This document shows, one piece after another, positions 25,954-39,300 of a stretch of 64,000 nt of DNA. Every line of letters starts with the position of its first letter. Position 1 is the first letter of the stretch. Position numbers and translations under genes: made by a program. Location of the stretch: contig NC_045139.1 of the NCBI RefSeq assembly GCF_008831285.2, positions 4,438,704 to 4,502,703 of the forward strand, read 5' to 3'. The DNA comes from Nymphaea colorata (Eukaryota; Streptophyta; Magnoliopsida; Nymphaeales; Nymphaeaceae). Under the pieces are notes generated by a model. The model searched no databases. It had not been told where the DNA came from and saw nothing but the letters and a program-made list of their open reading frames with translations.

Positions 25954-25996
25954 ATACCATGCAACACACACTACCATAACTTGTGTTGCATGGTAT
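25954..25996. repeat. 15-bp inverted repeat (hairpin)
   Basis: The arms 25954-25968 and 25982-25996 are exact reverse complements around a 13-base loop. It lies 32 bases before the long inverted repeat that starts at 26029. Confidence 0.85.
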
Positions 25997-26028
25997 GTCC
26001 GTTCAAAGTTTAACTCAATCAGGTCATG

Positions 26029-26532
26029 ACAGAGTTGTTTTTAATGATATTTCCTTTTAACTTGAAACCATATGTAAACTTGGTTGATATTTTTGCTAGC
26101 ATTTTTTGACATGTTTGTTTAATGATAAGAAGATTTCACAAATACAAAACTTAGTTGAAAATATTTTGAGTTTCTTTATTTCTTTTGTTGACTAATGAGT
26201 CTATACAAATTCATATAATTTTAAAAATACATGCAGATGAAACATAAATTTCATAAACGAACGTGTACCTTATGACATATAGGTATCATAAGGTACACGT
26301 TCGTTTATGAAATTTATGTTTCATCTGCATGTATTTTTAAAATTATATGAATTTGTATAGACTCATTAGTCAACAAAAGAAATAAAGAAACTCAAAATAT
26401 TTTCAACTAAGTTTTGTATTTGTGAAATCTTCTTATCATTAAACAAACATGTCAAAAAATGCTAGCAAAAATATCAACCAAGTTTACATATGGTTTCAAG
26501 TTAAAAGGAAATATCATTAAAAACAACTCTGT
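26029..26532. repeat. Perfect 247-bp inverted repeat with 10-bp spacer
   Basis: The left arm 26029-26275 and right arm 26286-26532 are exact reverse complements over 247 bases, with no mismatch or gap seen on direct comparison. The spacer is 26276-26285. The symmetry stops abruptly at both outer edges (26028/26533). The arms are AT-rich and contain no gene. A transcript would fold into a hairpin of nearly 250 base pairs, a possible source of small RNAs. Alternatives are a recent inverted duplication, a foldback element or an assembly artefact. It lies about 850 bases before the helicase start codon. Confidence 0.95.
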
Positions 26533-27050
26533 TTGTATAATTAAATCACCATGTACACATCTTTTTTTCAAACGTGTAACCACTTATGCACATTTTTGCT
26601 TAACATCAACTTGGCATCAGTTTGATACGTCTCAACTTACTCTTTAATATGCTTTGGTCCAAGTCTCTCAAGTGCATGCTCCATGCATCCTTCTTGTTAA
26701 TGACTGTTTGATAGATGCGGCATGTCCAAATTTTAATTAGTTTCAACCTTATAAATATGCATCTCTGCATATGAGTTACATAGATGTTAATACAATTATT
26801 TGTCTCTGCATATGAGGTGCATAGATGTTATTAATACAATGCTTGAATTAAAACTTACTTTATACTTTACATTAAATTAGTCTCTGCAAATGTATGAAGG
26901 TGTTGATATCTCGTTTCAAATATTTTTTGTAACAAAAATTTAAGGGATCTTGCTTTTGGAGCACTCAAGATCTCAGTTCAATCGGATCAGTTCGACTATT
27001 TATCAAATCCATTTGGAATGTATGTGTACATGGACCATCTCTGTCTCAGT
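26533..27050. other. Region upstream of the helicase gene
   Basis: Non-coding and AT-rich. A 41-bp unit beginning TCTCTGCATATGAG is repeated at 26762 and 26803 with small differences. A further fragment (TCTCTGCA) lies at 26881. No clear TATA box was identified for the helicase gene. Confidence 0.5.
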
Positions 27051-27059
27051 TGGCGGTTG

Positions 27060-27078
27060 GAGAGAGAGAGAGAGAGAG
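27060..27078. repeat. GA run in the helicase leader
   Basis: An AG microsatellite followed by further GAGA blocks to about 27185. It lies in the presumed 5' UTR, some 200-320 bases before the chosen start codon. Confidence 0.7.
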
Positions 27079-27378
27079 CTGAAAAACCCTCACAAGAAAT
27101 ATGGAAGAGAGAGAAAGCGACACAGAGAAGTTCTCACAGGCGACACAGAGCAAGCGAGGGGGAGAGAGAGAGGAAGAGAGAGATTCTCTCTCTGTCCTCT
27201 ATCCCATGACTACTTCCTCTCTTCTCTGGGTTGTACTCAATACATAGATGCGTGTATGCGCTTCCCCTATCAATGCTACCGCCATTACCATTGGTCCAGA
27301 AACCGTTTCTCTCTTGTTGATCTCTTGGTCCACTATCCCCACCATTTCTCTTTCCCGCCGCCCCCGCCGTCGTCCAAT

Positions 27379-30300
27379 ATGAGGGACTATCCGCTTCGCC
27401 AGGATGCCCACTCCTCCTATGCCGCGCCCGCCGTCCCTCGTCTTCGTAGCGTCATCACTGCTCCCACCTTCTCCTCGTCGTCGTCCTCTTCCGCCAGCAT
27501 ACCCGCGCGCTCCTGGGATTTCGATTCCAAGGGGAGAGACAGCTATCTCATCCCCTCCAACCCCACTTTTCCTTCGCTGCACCCTAGCTCCAGCTATGGC
27601 CGTCTGGCCTTTGAGGAGGGTTCCGAGGAGGATTCCGACCGCGAGCCGGACTTTAACAAGGTAGGGTTTCTCCAATCGGATTATCATTGGAGTTTTGATC
27701 CTTTAATTCTTCGATCGACAGTTTTTATGGATATTGTGGTTCAATTCACCTGGTGCTTGATCGTTTCTTCTCGACTGCGTATTGTTTGTCGTGCTTGAAG
27801 CCTGAATTCGGGTTGGTGACGACCGGTTATTTGAATTGTATTTCCTTTCACTTGCTTTATTTGTTTTTGGTGGCTGGTTTTGGTGATTTTATTGTTTAGA
27901 TGGACACTGTCACACTGGTTGCTTAACTTGAAGGAATGATGCTATTATGATGTTTAAGGATGTGGAAAAATTAGGTTCCATGTTTGATTTCCTACTTCTC
28001 AAGAAACAAATGTACCTATATAATCAGGTCATTTTTGCTTGTGACAATATAGCAGTTTCTGCTTTTGCAATATTTGCTGGTTTGTACTAGGCCAATGTTG
28101 CTCAGAAACTTGGCTTGTTGGATTTTCTTGCTTTTGATGAAAGGTCCATCTTTTAAGGCATTCATTTATTTATTCTCAAATAATGTTTTTTTTTTTACTG
28201 TAAGTTCTTTATTTTTCCCGAAATTGTGACTAATTTACACCTCAGTTTTTGTTTGCACGGGTAAAATTGATCTTCACCATCTTATGCTCAAATCACTCGA
28301 CCAGTGCATTTAATGCCAGATGCTGTTTTGAGGCTTTGAGCTAAGCGGAGCATATTAACTTGTTTTTAATAGTGAAAAAGCACAGAGGGTGTATGCGGAT
28401 GTGGGTCATAACTTATCACGACATAATGTGTGCCACATAGGATCTGCGAGATTGCACCAAACAAATTACCCAAAGAATGTGTGCCACATATGATATGTAA
28501 GATTGCACTAAGGAAATTGAAACAGAAAACCTTGTCCATGTAGAGTTAACCTTTTTACAATGGTAAAACATTCTGGACTGAATGTGTCTTGAAGTCTAGA
28601 CAAGGATTTTGGTTGTTAAACTTGACTGAATATGCAGGGTATTTGTCTAATGGTACATGGTAAGTGTATTTGCAACTGCCCACTTGCTGGCAGCTGAGGA
28701 AGAAAGATTTGCTGAGATTTCATTCAATACTGGTTTGACTCATCTCCTACTCAGGGGCGGAGCCAAGGTGGGGGGGGGGGGGGGGGGGGGTGCCCAGCAG
28801 GGCCTGGCCCCCCTCAAAAAAAAAAAAACATATCAATTCTAAAAAATTTTATGTATCCTAATACAAAAATTTTGCAAATTGATACTTCAGCCTCCGTCAA
28901 AATTTTGAAACTATAAATTTGCTCGCCCTCATGAAAAATTCCTTGCTTTGCCCCTGCTCGTAGTAGGTGCAGCTGCAACCATATGGCAACCATAGCACAA
29001 AAAAGGTGTTTTTCCCAAAAAATGCGAAAAAAACGTGATAAATAATTAGCCATTTAAAACTAAAAAATGCTGCTTTTTTAAACATTAAAATGAAAAATAA
29101 ACGAAAAAACACGTTTTTTTCCTCTTTCTTTCATTTTTTTCATTTTTTATTGTCAAACTGTTTTTTCTCATTTTCTGTCTTTTATTTGTTGCAAATATAC
29201 TTATTTTTGGATGTTTGTGTTATTAATTTCTCACTTATTTTATTTTTTCCTCATTTTTTTTAATTTTTAAAAATTTACTGTGTTTTTCCCGTGTTTTTCA
29301 AGTTTGCCATATTATACCTGAGAGAAACATTGCTGTTTAAAATGCAGAAGTTTTTTGTGACTATGACGGCAACTATAAAAGAAGCCTTTGGCTGTTATTT
29401 CATCTGCTAATAGCATTTCTGGTGGAATAGGAAGGAAGCTAATATACTCTTACTATGTTCATGGTGTTCATGCTGAATTTCACTTTTATCGGATTTAGAT
29501 AGGTCACGAGAAGATAGTTTTCACTGTCTGTTCCACATTAGACTGCATAAGCTGTGCACATCTATCTAACTCATAATAGGAGCTTGTCCAATCGAGGTAT
29601 TTAAACTATTTCATGTTCCCCTTACATCAGTTTTGCATTAGTTTGGATTGCTACACTACATTCATCTATCTATAGGTTCTTAAATAATTTTATATGTATT
29701 TAAAGAATATGTCTAATGTTACAAAATCCTTCTGTTTGTTCAAGTGCATTTGTACTGACCTTCTGGTTGTTTTAATGCATTATGGTTTACAAGATCCAAT
29801 TAGCCAAGAAGAACTTGCTACTTTTTGGCTTTCTACATATGTGATGTGGACTCTTACTGCAAGTACTTTTCTTACTTGTTTCTGCTTGTTGCAAAATTGA
29901 AGCAGGATTCATCATCGACTCTTGAGAACATTGATGACTGGAAGTGGAAACTGAATATGCTTATCCGCAACCATGATGAGCAAGAAGTAGTGTCCAGAGA
30001 TAGAAAAGATAGGCGAGACTATGACCAGATAGCAGCCTTGGCTAACAGAATGGGTTTACACAGGTGTCTTTTGCTTTAGTTCATTTGATAATTCATATAT
30101 GAGAGAAGTTGAATGGTGTTCTCCTTTTTTTGGTGTGCCTTGTGTGTTTCAAGGTAAACAACATTTATTTCACTAAATCTGATGGCATAAACAGATTCAG
30201 GGCGTTTTGATTTTTTTTTTTTGGGGAATAAAAATAATTCATTTTAATTGAACAGTTTTTGGTGCACTGTGAGCTTTGATTTTTTGTGCCCATGATCTGC

Positions 30301-33300
30301 CTCCTTGCATGTTTAAATGATGTCATTCAAATATTTTTGTTTGTTAAATAAACTATGTTTAATTGGGTGGTTTTGAGGTGGCAGATACAGGCATAGTGGC
30401 ATACATAAAATTGGGGGCACACCATTCAATCACTCCATATATGAGTATATCTGTTTGTATTTGTTCTCTTTCTTTCCTGTCTGTACAATTCGGACTCGTG
30501 ATTATGAGATAATGGGAAAATGGCAGCCGGCAGTATTCAAGGATTGTGGTTGTCAGTAAATTTCCATTACCAAATTACAGGCCTGATCTCGATGATAAAC
30601 GACCACAACGAGAGGTAAAACTCTTTGTTGGTGATGGAAATTGACTTGCTTGCTTGACATGAAAGAAGAATTACTTTTGTGGTGGCTGATCAAAGTCAGT
30701 TTGATTTAGCAGGTTATAATTCCTACCATTTTGCAAAGGAAGGTGGACAATCTACTGGATAATTTTTTTGCTCAAAAGCCTAGAAGTCTTTTGGGTTTGC
30801 CTGATGCTGCAGTTCCAAATTCGAATGGCCATATTAGCCCAGATGGAAGTGATGATGGTCTTTTTGATGAAAGTGAATCTCAGATGCCCACTAGTGCAAT
30901 CTTGGAAAAAATTCTGAGGAGGAGGAGTCTTCAACTTCATGAACAACAACAAGCTTGGCAGGTACATCCTAGGGCTTTTGATTTGGTATTTTTGCCAAGA
31001 ACATTTGTTGGCATGACTAAAAACGGCTCTGACAAATGCATTTCTCATACATATATTTGTGTTTTGAAAGAGAACTCTCAGGTTTTTTAGTTCCTAGACA
31101 GATCCAGACACCTTAGGTAAAAAATAAATTTTTTTAAATTTTATTTGACTGCTTAGATGCTTTCATATTGTGTATTTGTTAGGAATCCCGAATTCCTCAT
31201 GTGGTTCAAATAGATTTTAAAGGAAAACTTGATTCTTGACCATCAAAGCTTTTTTGCATGTGGGATGCATGTGTGTGTGCGCACCCATATTCCTTTCAGC
31301 TCTATCAGAAAGTATTGTCATCATTGTTTTATGTTTCTGCTGCTTGCAAATTGGTAGTTGCATTTGACATGGTCTACCTATAGATATTCTAAGTCACACA
31401 TGTATTGTTTACTGCTTGTTCTTTCTTCTTGAGGATGCATGTGTTCATAGATGTTTCCTAATCTTTGAGAACCATCATGTTCTAAGAAGTATTTTCTGTC
31501 CCTGCTTCGGGATGCATATCCATGTGGCATTGCCTTCTGAGAACTTGTAGGTTGCGAATGCAATGTCTTTTTCAAACATGACATTGTTCTCCATGAATTA
31601 TATTAAGGTATAGGAAAATATAAAAGTAACATTTCTTGTTTATATTAAATGAATTGCCGCTGATTGTTGCTAGGCAAGACACTTATTTGTGCCTTTCACC
31701 ATTACGATGAAGGATCCGTCTTTTTATTCCTTGTTCCATGCTGTGGACATTATCTTTAAAGTTATGTTTTCTTTTTGTGCACATAGTTAATGAAAAATAT
31801 GTTTGTTGTTTTCTTATGTCACTGATTGTACATGCCTTACCTGTATTCCTAGTCTGCCATTTAGCTTGTCAAGCCTCTTTGCTGACTTGCTGTTTGGTGC
31901 ATTTATTCATAGTTTTGAAGCATTTGTAATTTTAAAGTTTTAAACATGTGGGTAGAAATAGGCCTTGCAACACCTTGCAGATAGCACATCATAACATGAC
32001 TTGCTTTTTTTGTCTTATATGTACATATAGTGGTTATTTTTGAGTCTGACTCAAATTTTCAGGCACACAGTAGATGGTATTTGGTTCTGCTGAGATTGTC
32101 TTCATGTACATAACAGTGGTCTTCTGTTCGACAGGAATCTCCTGAGGGCCAGAAGATGCTTCAGTTTAGAAGAAGTCTTCCTGCATACAAGGAAAGAGAT
32201 ACTTTATTAAAAGCTATTATGCAGAATCAGGTTTGAGTTTTGTCAACTAGGTGCTTTTTCCACTTAAAAGGAGGCTTTTCTTTAACTAACAAGCAGAATT
32301 TAATAAAATGAAGTATATGCTCTTCTACAATATGTATGTGCTGTTTGTGAAGCTTTATCATTTCGTTTACCTTTATTTTCACTGAAAAAATGCTTATGAT
32401 CCTTATTTACGAGCATGTGAAACCACATCTACCAATTATCGGGTCTGGGGTCTTATCGTTTAACTTTTATTTCCATGTCTTATTTTAGAAAGTTGTATGC
32501 TCAGATACAACCTTTGCAGTAGAATGACTGGTTAAGCATGATTCATTCATACTCCCCTGTTTTATACACCTTTTTTCGTGATATGTTTTTAGTTTCCTCT
32601 GGCTTGTTTTATATTTTATTTCTATTTTTTCATTGGCAGATTTCATGAGCATTTGGAGATTTATGAGTGTTTTTTCCTTTGCTTTTCCTTCGGGGAAATT
32701 GGAATCCTTTGCAAGTTTTACTTTGTTAATTTTTGAAGCGAGTCCACCCATGGCCATTAGTGTTAGTGTACCAGTGTCTGGGTAAATTCTCTGCTTTTTA
32801 CGTGTATGTAGATGCATCTTTCTCTTTTCTCTTGTTCTTTTACTGGTTTTACTGGTCCCGTGAGTTATCCTAGGTCTCTCCAGTTTGTGAGATTTTTCTA
32901 CTTTTATGTTAGTCTTCTGCAAATCGCGGCTTAGGAGGACATGCTAACTTGAGTCGATGCTTGCTATTTTCACAGGTTATCATTGTTTCTGGTGAAACTG
33001 GTTGTGGTAAGACTACACAACTTCCACAATACATTTTAGAGTCTGAGATAGATGCTGGCCGTGGAGCAACATGCAGCATTGTTTGTACCCAGCCGAGACG
33101 TATTTCTGCTATGGCTGTTTCTGAAAGGGTTGCTGCTGAGAGAGGCGAGAAGTTGGGTGAATCTGTGAGTTCTTCATTCGTAAATATGTAATTTTACGCC
33201 TCAAATTCTTAGTTTAGTGATTCAAAGGTTTATGATATCTCCAAAAATATTTTTGTTCCTTCCACAGGTTGGTTATAAGGTTCGTTTGGAGGGTGTCAAA

Positions 33301-36300
33301 GGGCGGGATACTCGTTTACTTTTCTGCACTACTGGTGTACTTTTAAGGAGATTACTTATTGACCCAAAACTCAAAGGTGTAACTTACGTTATTGTTGATG
33401 AAATCCATGAACGTGGGATGAACGAAGGTAGCTACTAGTCTTTTAATATTTGGTTGAATTTGGGTTAGTAACAAATACATTACCTAATAGTGATTCAAAC
33501 TGGTGTCAGATTTTCTGCTTATTGTCTTGAAAGAATTACTGCCCCGCAGACCTGAACTGCGGTTGATTTTGATGAGTGCAACTATCAATGCCGAACTTTT
33601 CTTGTCCTACTTTGGCAAGCCTCCACTGTTACATATCCCTGTAAGTTCACAACAGAAAACATCTATTTTTTTTTTGGGAGCTGCAACCATTGTTTTGCTG
33701 TATAACCTTGTTGATTCCAAGTGCCAAAAGAATTTTTGCTTGTGCCAATTTACAGCTAAAACCAAAAGCATGTTAAATTAAATTGTTGCTCTATATCTAT
33801 GTCACATAGGTACGGGTCCAGACCATTTTTAAAAAACTTGGGTGAGGAGGTACGGCCGTACACTCACATGCACATATACATATATATGTCAAAAAATTTC
33901 AAACAGAATAACATATTCACACATGTAGATATATATCAAAAAATTACAAACAAAATAACATATTCAAAAATTACAACAAGACTGATTGATTCTCATTCTC
34001 CTCAGTCGCATAATTAACATACAAAATACATCAGTTTTCTTGATTCTCATTCTCCTCAGTCGCATCATCAAGATTAGAAGGAACAACAGGTTCTGTAAGG
34101 TCCATATTAAGAGCATGCAAATCATGTTCTCCTTCAAGTTCCATGTCAATGTCATTTGGATTAACATCCCAATACTTGGATGATCATGAACTGCAAGTTG
34201 CAACAAAATCAAAATATGATTTAAGTTAATATTAACTTTAAACAACCAACATAATATGCATATGTGTACATATCAAAGATACAAAAAGAAAGAAATACAT
34301 GTAATCATCTGAAGTACTTGAAAGTAAGCGTAGGTTGGAGTGGACATAAACTAAAATCTTCTGCTTGCTTACTAGTTAGCTTATTTCTCTTGATGTTGTG
34401 AATTTGAGAATAAGTGTTCTAATTTCTTTCACAACTTGAAGAGGTTGCAGGTTGAGATAATAACTTCAACACAAGTTGTTGGAGATTTGGTGTCGATGCT
34501 CCAAAACATAACCACCAACTAACAGAATTTTCTTCATCTCTTGCCATTGCAGCTTGTACTGAATCATTTCTTCCACCAGAGAAGCTCGCAAACTCATTAT
34601 TTGTTATCTTCAACCGATGAGAATTAGAATATAGTCTTCCCAAACATATCTCCCTATTTTTTGATTTTTTTGGATCTCGATTAGGAGGAACATGACCAGT
34701 GCCTCCTACCAACTATGTTTGTCCATAATATTTGGGATTTAAGGAGTGTGCCATACAATGCAAAAGGTTATTGCTTCTGTTCCATCTTCTTACTAAAATT
34801 TTATGCACATGATCGAAAAACTCAGAATCATCAAGTGCAACATTCCTCTTCTCATGTCTAAATATGATGTTTTGAATTTTTTCAATCATGTTATCCCACA
34901 TATCATAAACTCTATGAAGCATGGGCACTTCTTTATCAACTTCTCTCAGCATATGCCAAATAGGCTCTGTAAGCTGCAGAAAATATGTAACTTTATGCCA
35001 CCATTCATCATCTAAAATACATTTTTTAATTTCTTGAGCCTGCACAATGTCATCACTCCGATAAAACTCCCAATCATTGTTAGTCACCATAAGTGTTAAT
35101 GCATGTTTCACCTGCTTTATTCTTTTTATCATTACAATAATGGATGCAAAACGAGTCTCTGCTACCTTCAATAATTTCAAATCAGAATGCCTATTAAATA
35201 TAGCAAGAGCATTATTGTGGTTTACAACAAAATTTCCGATGTTTCTGACATCATGCTCAAGCTCCTTAATCCATGAACACAACAAACCGGCATTTGGATC
35301 ATCTTTTGATGGGTTGCAAATACTTTTAAGTGCTAGATTTATACTTTGTGCTACACAAGGAGTCCAGAATATTTGACTATACTTGGGATCACTTGCCAAA
35401 TTTATCCCTGCTCATTGGCAAACTGGAGCATTATCAGTAATAATTTGCACAACATTCTCCTCACCCACTTCTTTGATGACTTAATAAATAGTCCTTTTAA
35501 ATACTCAGCATCTTTATACTTCCCAGATGCATCAACACATTTCAAGAAGATTGGTCTATCAAGTGAATAAACAATAAAATTTATCAGGGGCCGCCTTTCT
35601 ATATCAGTCCACCCGTCAGAAACAATGGATATTCCATATTGTATCCATAAAAATTTCTTCTTTTTTAATAATTTTTCAATGTTTGCCTTCTCTTTTGCAA
35701 GAATTACTGTTCTCAACTTTTCTGAACTCGGGGGTACATGGCCACTCAAACTGCAATTAGCCAAACCTGGAACAACATCTTTCCAATAAGGACTTTTGGC
35801 TACATTAAAAGGAAGTGAACTTGCAAAAAGGAACCTTCCAATCCTTCTATCCATCTCTGCCCTTCCCATATTATTGAATGTTTGTGCTAATGTTTTTCTT
35901 TTCTTTGAACCATCTTTACCTTGTTCAATAGCATAAATAGGAACAGATACACTTGACTTGGCTGAAGATTTCTTTGTCTCAGCTGCATCCTGCTCTTTTT
36001 TGAATATCTTAATCTCCTCTTTGGTAACTTTCGGGCATGGTCTAATTCCAACGCCTGAGATATGCAAGAAATGTGCTTTGCAACGTGTATAAGAGCCAGT
36101 GAACATCATATTACATAATTTGCAAGAAAAAATTACATTCCCACCACCACCTGGTCCTTTTCCTAGTTTTTTCACATAGCACCAAAGAGACTGAGATGGA
36201 TTATCCTTCTCTACTGCAGCGGTATTAACACTACTACTGCTGCTTGCTACAATTCCACTTCCACTTATAGGCATAGTTTCTTTTCCCTTATCAGCCCTTA

Positions 36301-39300
36301 CAACTTATATGAAAAACACCTAGCAAGAGCTGCAAAGACATACACAAAAACAAAAATCGTAGACCATTAGTCACTAAACTTCTCCAAACAGTCATGATTT
36401 TTACAGAAGATCAGTCACTAAACTTCCCCAGACAGTCACGATTTTCTTCGCAAACAAACGCATCCCATATGCTAAATAATTGTAGCAGCTGAGCATAATA
36501 TTGGGATAAAAAGAAGATATGCACAAAACCAATATAGAAAGAGAAAAGATAGAGAACGCAAGACAGAAAAAAAAAGGGAACATCGCCGATCGTGAACCAA
36601 AGAACCGGTCGCTGTTCGCAGCTTGCCCTCGCCGATCGTCGCCGGTCGCTGGCCGTCGCCGATCGTGAACCAAAAAAGGGAACAACGCATTGACAGAAAA
36701 TAGAAAAAATCATGAAAACAGAAGCAAATACCGTCACTGTTCGCCGCTTGTCGTCGTCGGTCATTGTCTGCCGTCGCTGGTCACCGTCTGCCGTCGCCGC
36801 CGTTCGTCCACCCAAGTCGCCAGTCGCCCCAGATGCCGTTCGTCCACCCAAGAGTGAAATGCGTCGAAGGAAGTCGTCACAGGGGTTTAGGGTTTTCGAG
36901 CATTTTAACGTTAGATGATGTTTAAAACGTTAAAAACTTAAAATCGTTAAAATAAAAGAACTGGACGACTTTGGACTCGATCAAAGTTTACCGAGTCAGA
37001 AAATGGACAAAATTGATCCCGGGTATGTTGACCGTACCCGGTGCTGCATTGACCGCACCACTGCCATACGCAGCCTCGTACCCGTACCAGTACAGGTGTC
37101 GTGGCGGTACCGTGCGGGTACTCCTCCTTAACAGGAGTACTCGTGTGACAGAGCTCTATATTATCAACTTATATATTTTTCATGTAATTGTCCTCTGTTC
37201 TTGGGTTTCTAAGCGGAAGGGAGGATGGGGATGTAACTCTAGAAGAACACAAAATAAGTAACAGAACATAGATTTGGTTGTTGGCATCGATTGATGCAGT
37301 ATAGGAGGATTATCCATATTAGAGAGAAGCAAGGAATCTCAAAACCCCCTCAATATGCGGGAGAATGATTGCTTGCAGCTTTCTAAACACCTGGAATTTG
37401 CTCAATCGGCTGGCTCACTAAAAACGTTCTCAATGTTATAAGAACAGTTGCAGACATTTTTGATAATTTGGAAACATGTTAAATTATTGCCATTTTGAAA
37501 TTAGCCAATGATATTAGCAAAATATCAAGATATTCTGAAACTACTGTTAAAAATGTAAAATGTGACAATATTATTCTGAAATATACACAATATTTTGCAT
37601 GGACATCTTGCAGATTTTAAATGTTGTTAAGTCATGGACACCGACATGAGCGTCGTGTCGTGAGAAGGATTAAAAGGTGGGATTTCAATGTAGTGTACTA
37701 TCGAATTAAAAAAAGAGAGGGTAGGGGTACCACCTTCTTTCGCTCCTCTTTGGTTAGACAATAAATTCGAGTACACCACTCCCTTTGTTCTACTCCTTTT
37801 ATGTGTGTATAGGTGTATTCTTCCTTCTTTCATTTATTGTCTAACCAAAAGGAGCGCAGGAGGGTAGCACCTCAACCCTTACCTTATCCTTTTGCTTAAT
37901 TTGATGGAAAATTCAAAGCCTTATCTTCTTTTGAATGACGAAAGAAGGCATAGCCATACTAAGGAGTATTGATGTCTGGACATCCTTGGCATAGACATGA
38001 TTTATGCTTATAAGAATATCTGTGTAACATAGTCAGAAAACCTAGTATACAATAAAATTTCTCCATTTTTTCTGTGAACTTTTCACGTTTAACTGTTTAA
38101 GTCCTCTTAAGATCTTCCTAAGAGAAAACTTATGCTGAAAATGCCCTGGAGAAAAGCCTGCCAAGAAATATATTGGTCGACTATGGTTTCAAGTTATCTC
38201 GAATAAATAAAATTAGTAATGTTTGGTGAGCTGTTGGTTGTTCAAGTCCTTATAATAACAAAGGAATGGTCTCTTACTGAGTAGAGCATGCATGAGAAGG
38301 TGCTGGTACGACTTAAACATTTGACCTTTCTTTCCGACTTAAACATTTGACCTTTCTTTCCCTCCCTTACTGATTCCTAAATTAAGACCATGATACAGGA
38401 CCTACCTTTACTAGGGCCTTTTTAGCTACACTGGTCATGTTAATTAAAGCATTCTTTTATGTTAATCCTCCTTTTGGAAATATTGAATAAGTTGCAGGTT
38501 TCTTGACAGAATTGATAATTTTTTGGGATTGAATTGGAGGCCTTCAAAGAAGAGAGATGGGGTACTAGTTGTCCTGGATCCACAGACTGTGCTTATGATC
38601 TTGCTGACCTTCCTTTTACTACCGTTTCCACTATTCTTGAGCTGCATTCTATTTTGAACTTGGAAACCGATTTAATGTGGAAGATAGAGAAGGGGACTCA
38701 AGTGCAGGGATTTGGTAGCTTATGGGCATAAATATGCTAGCCAGTTGGAATTTTTAGTTATAGAAAAAAATCGTTAACTTGTCTTGGACTCCCTAAGCAA
38801 CTCCTTTTGGAGGACATAGACCTGACCTTTAGTCAGATATGTGGTTCCTTCCCTGCTGTGAGTTCCTAATCGAATCCTTAGGACCTTAACATTAATGAGA
38901 AGTTTTTATTTGATCTTTATCTTTTTCGATCATGAGGAATCTTCCGAGTGCCCATTCCAAGTGCTGTAGTTCTTTGTGTGTCCATTAAGTTCATGGAGGA
39001 AAACCTGCTGTGACTCACTTTTTTTTTTTTTCTATATTATCCTTAGATGTTTATGGTTCACATGATATGTTTTGGTTCAGTATTTAAGGCTTTTTGGAGG
39101 CTTAGAGTACTTGGAACCTTATTTCAGGGATTCACTCATCCAGTTCGCACCCATTTTTTGGAGAACATTCTTGAAGTTACTGGGTACCGTTTGACCCCAT
39201 ATAATCAAATAGATGATTATGGACAAGATAAGATGTGGAAAATGCAAAAGCAAGCTCTTCGGAAAAGGAAGAGTCAAATAGCTACTCTTGTTGAGGTAAG

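Noticed and set aside
26950..27378. Much longer N-terminal extension of the helicase from upstream in-frame codons
   Set aside because: The added translation comes from GA microsatellite (Arg-Glu runs) and has no initiator ATG in good context before 27256. Only 27256 remains a plausible alternative to 27379.
36401..36918. Overlapping open frames on both strands in the GC-rich 5' part of the intron-8 hAT element
   Set aside because: They arise from repeated CGCCGATCG/GTCGTCG words in the subterminal region and do not continue the transposase frame.
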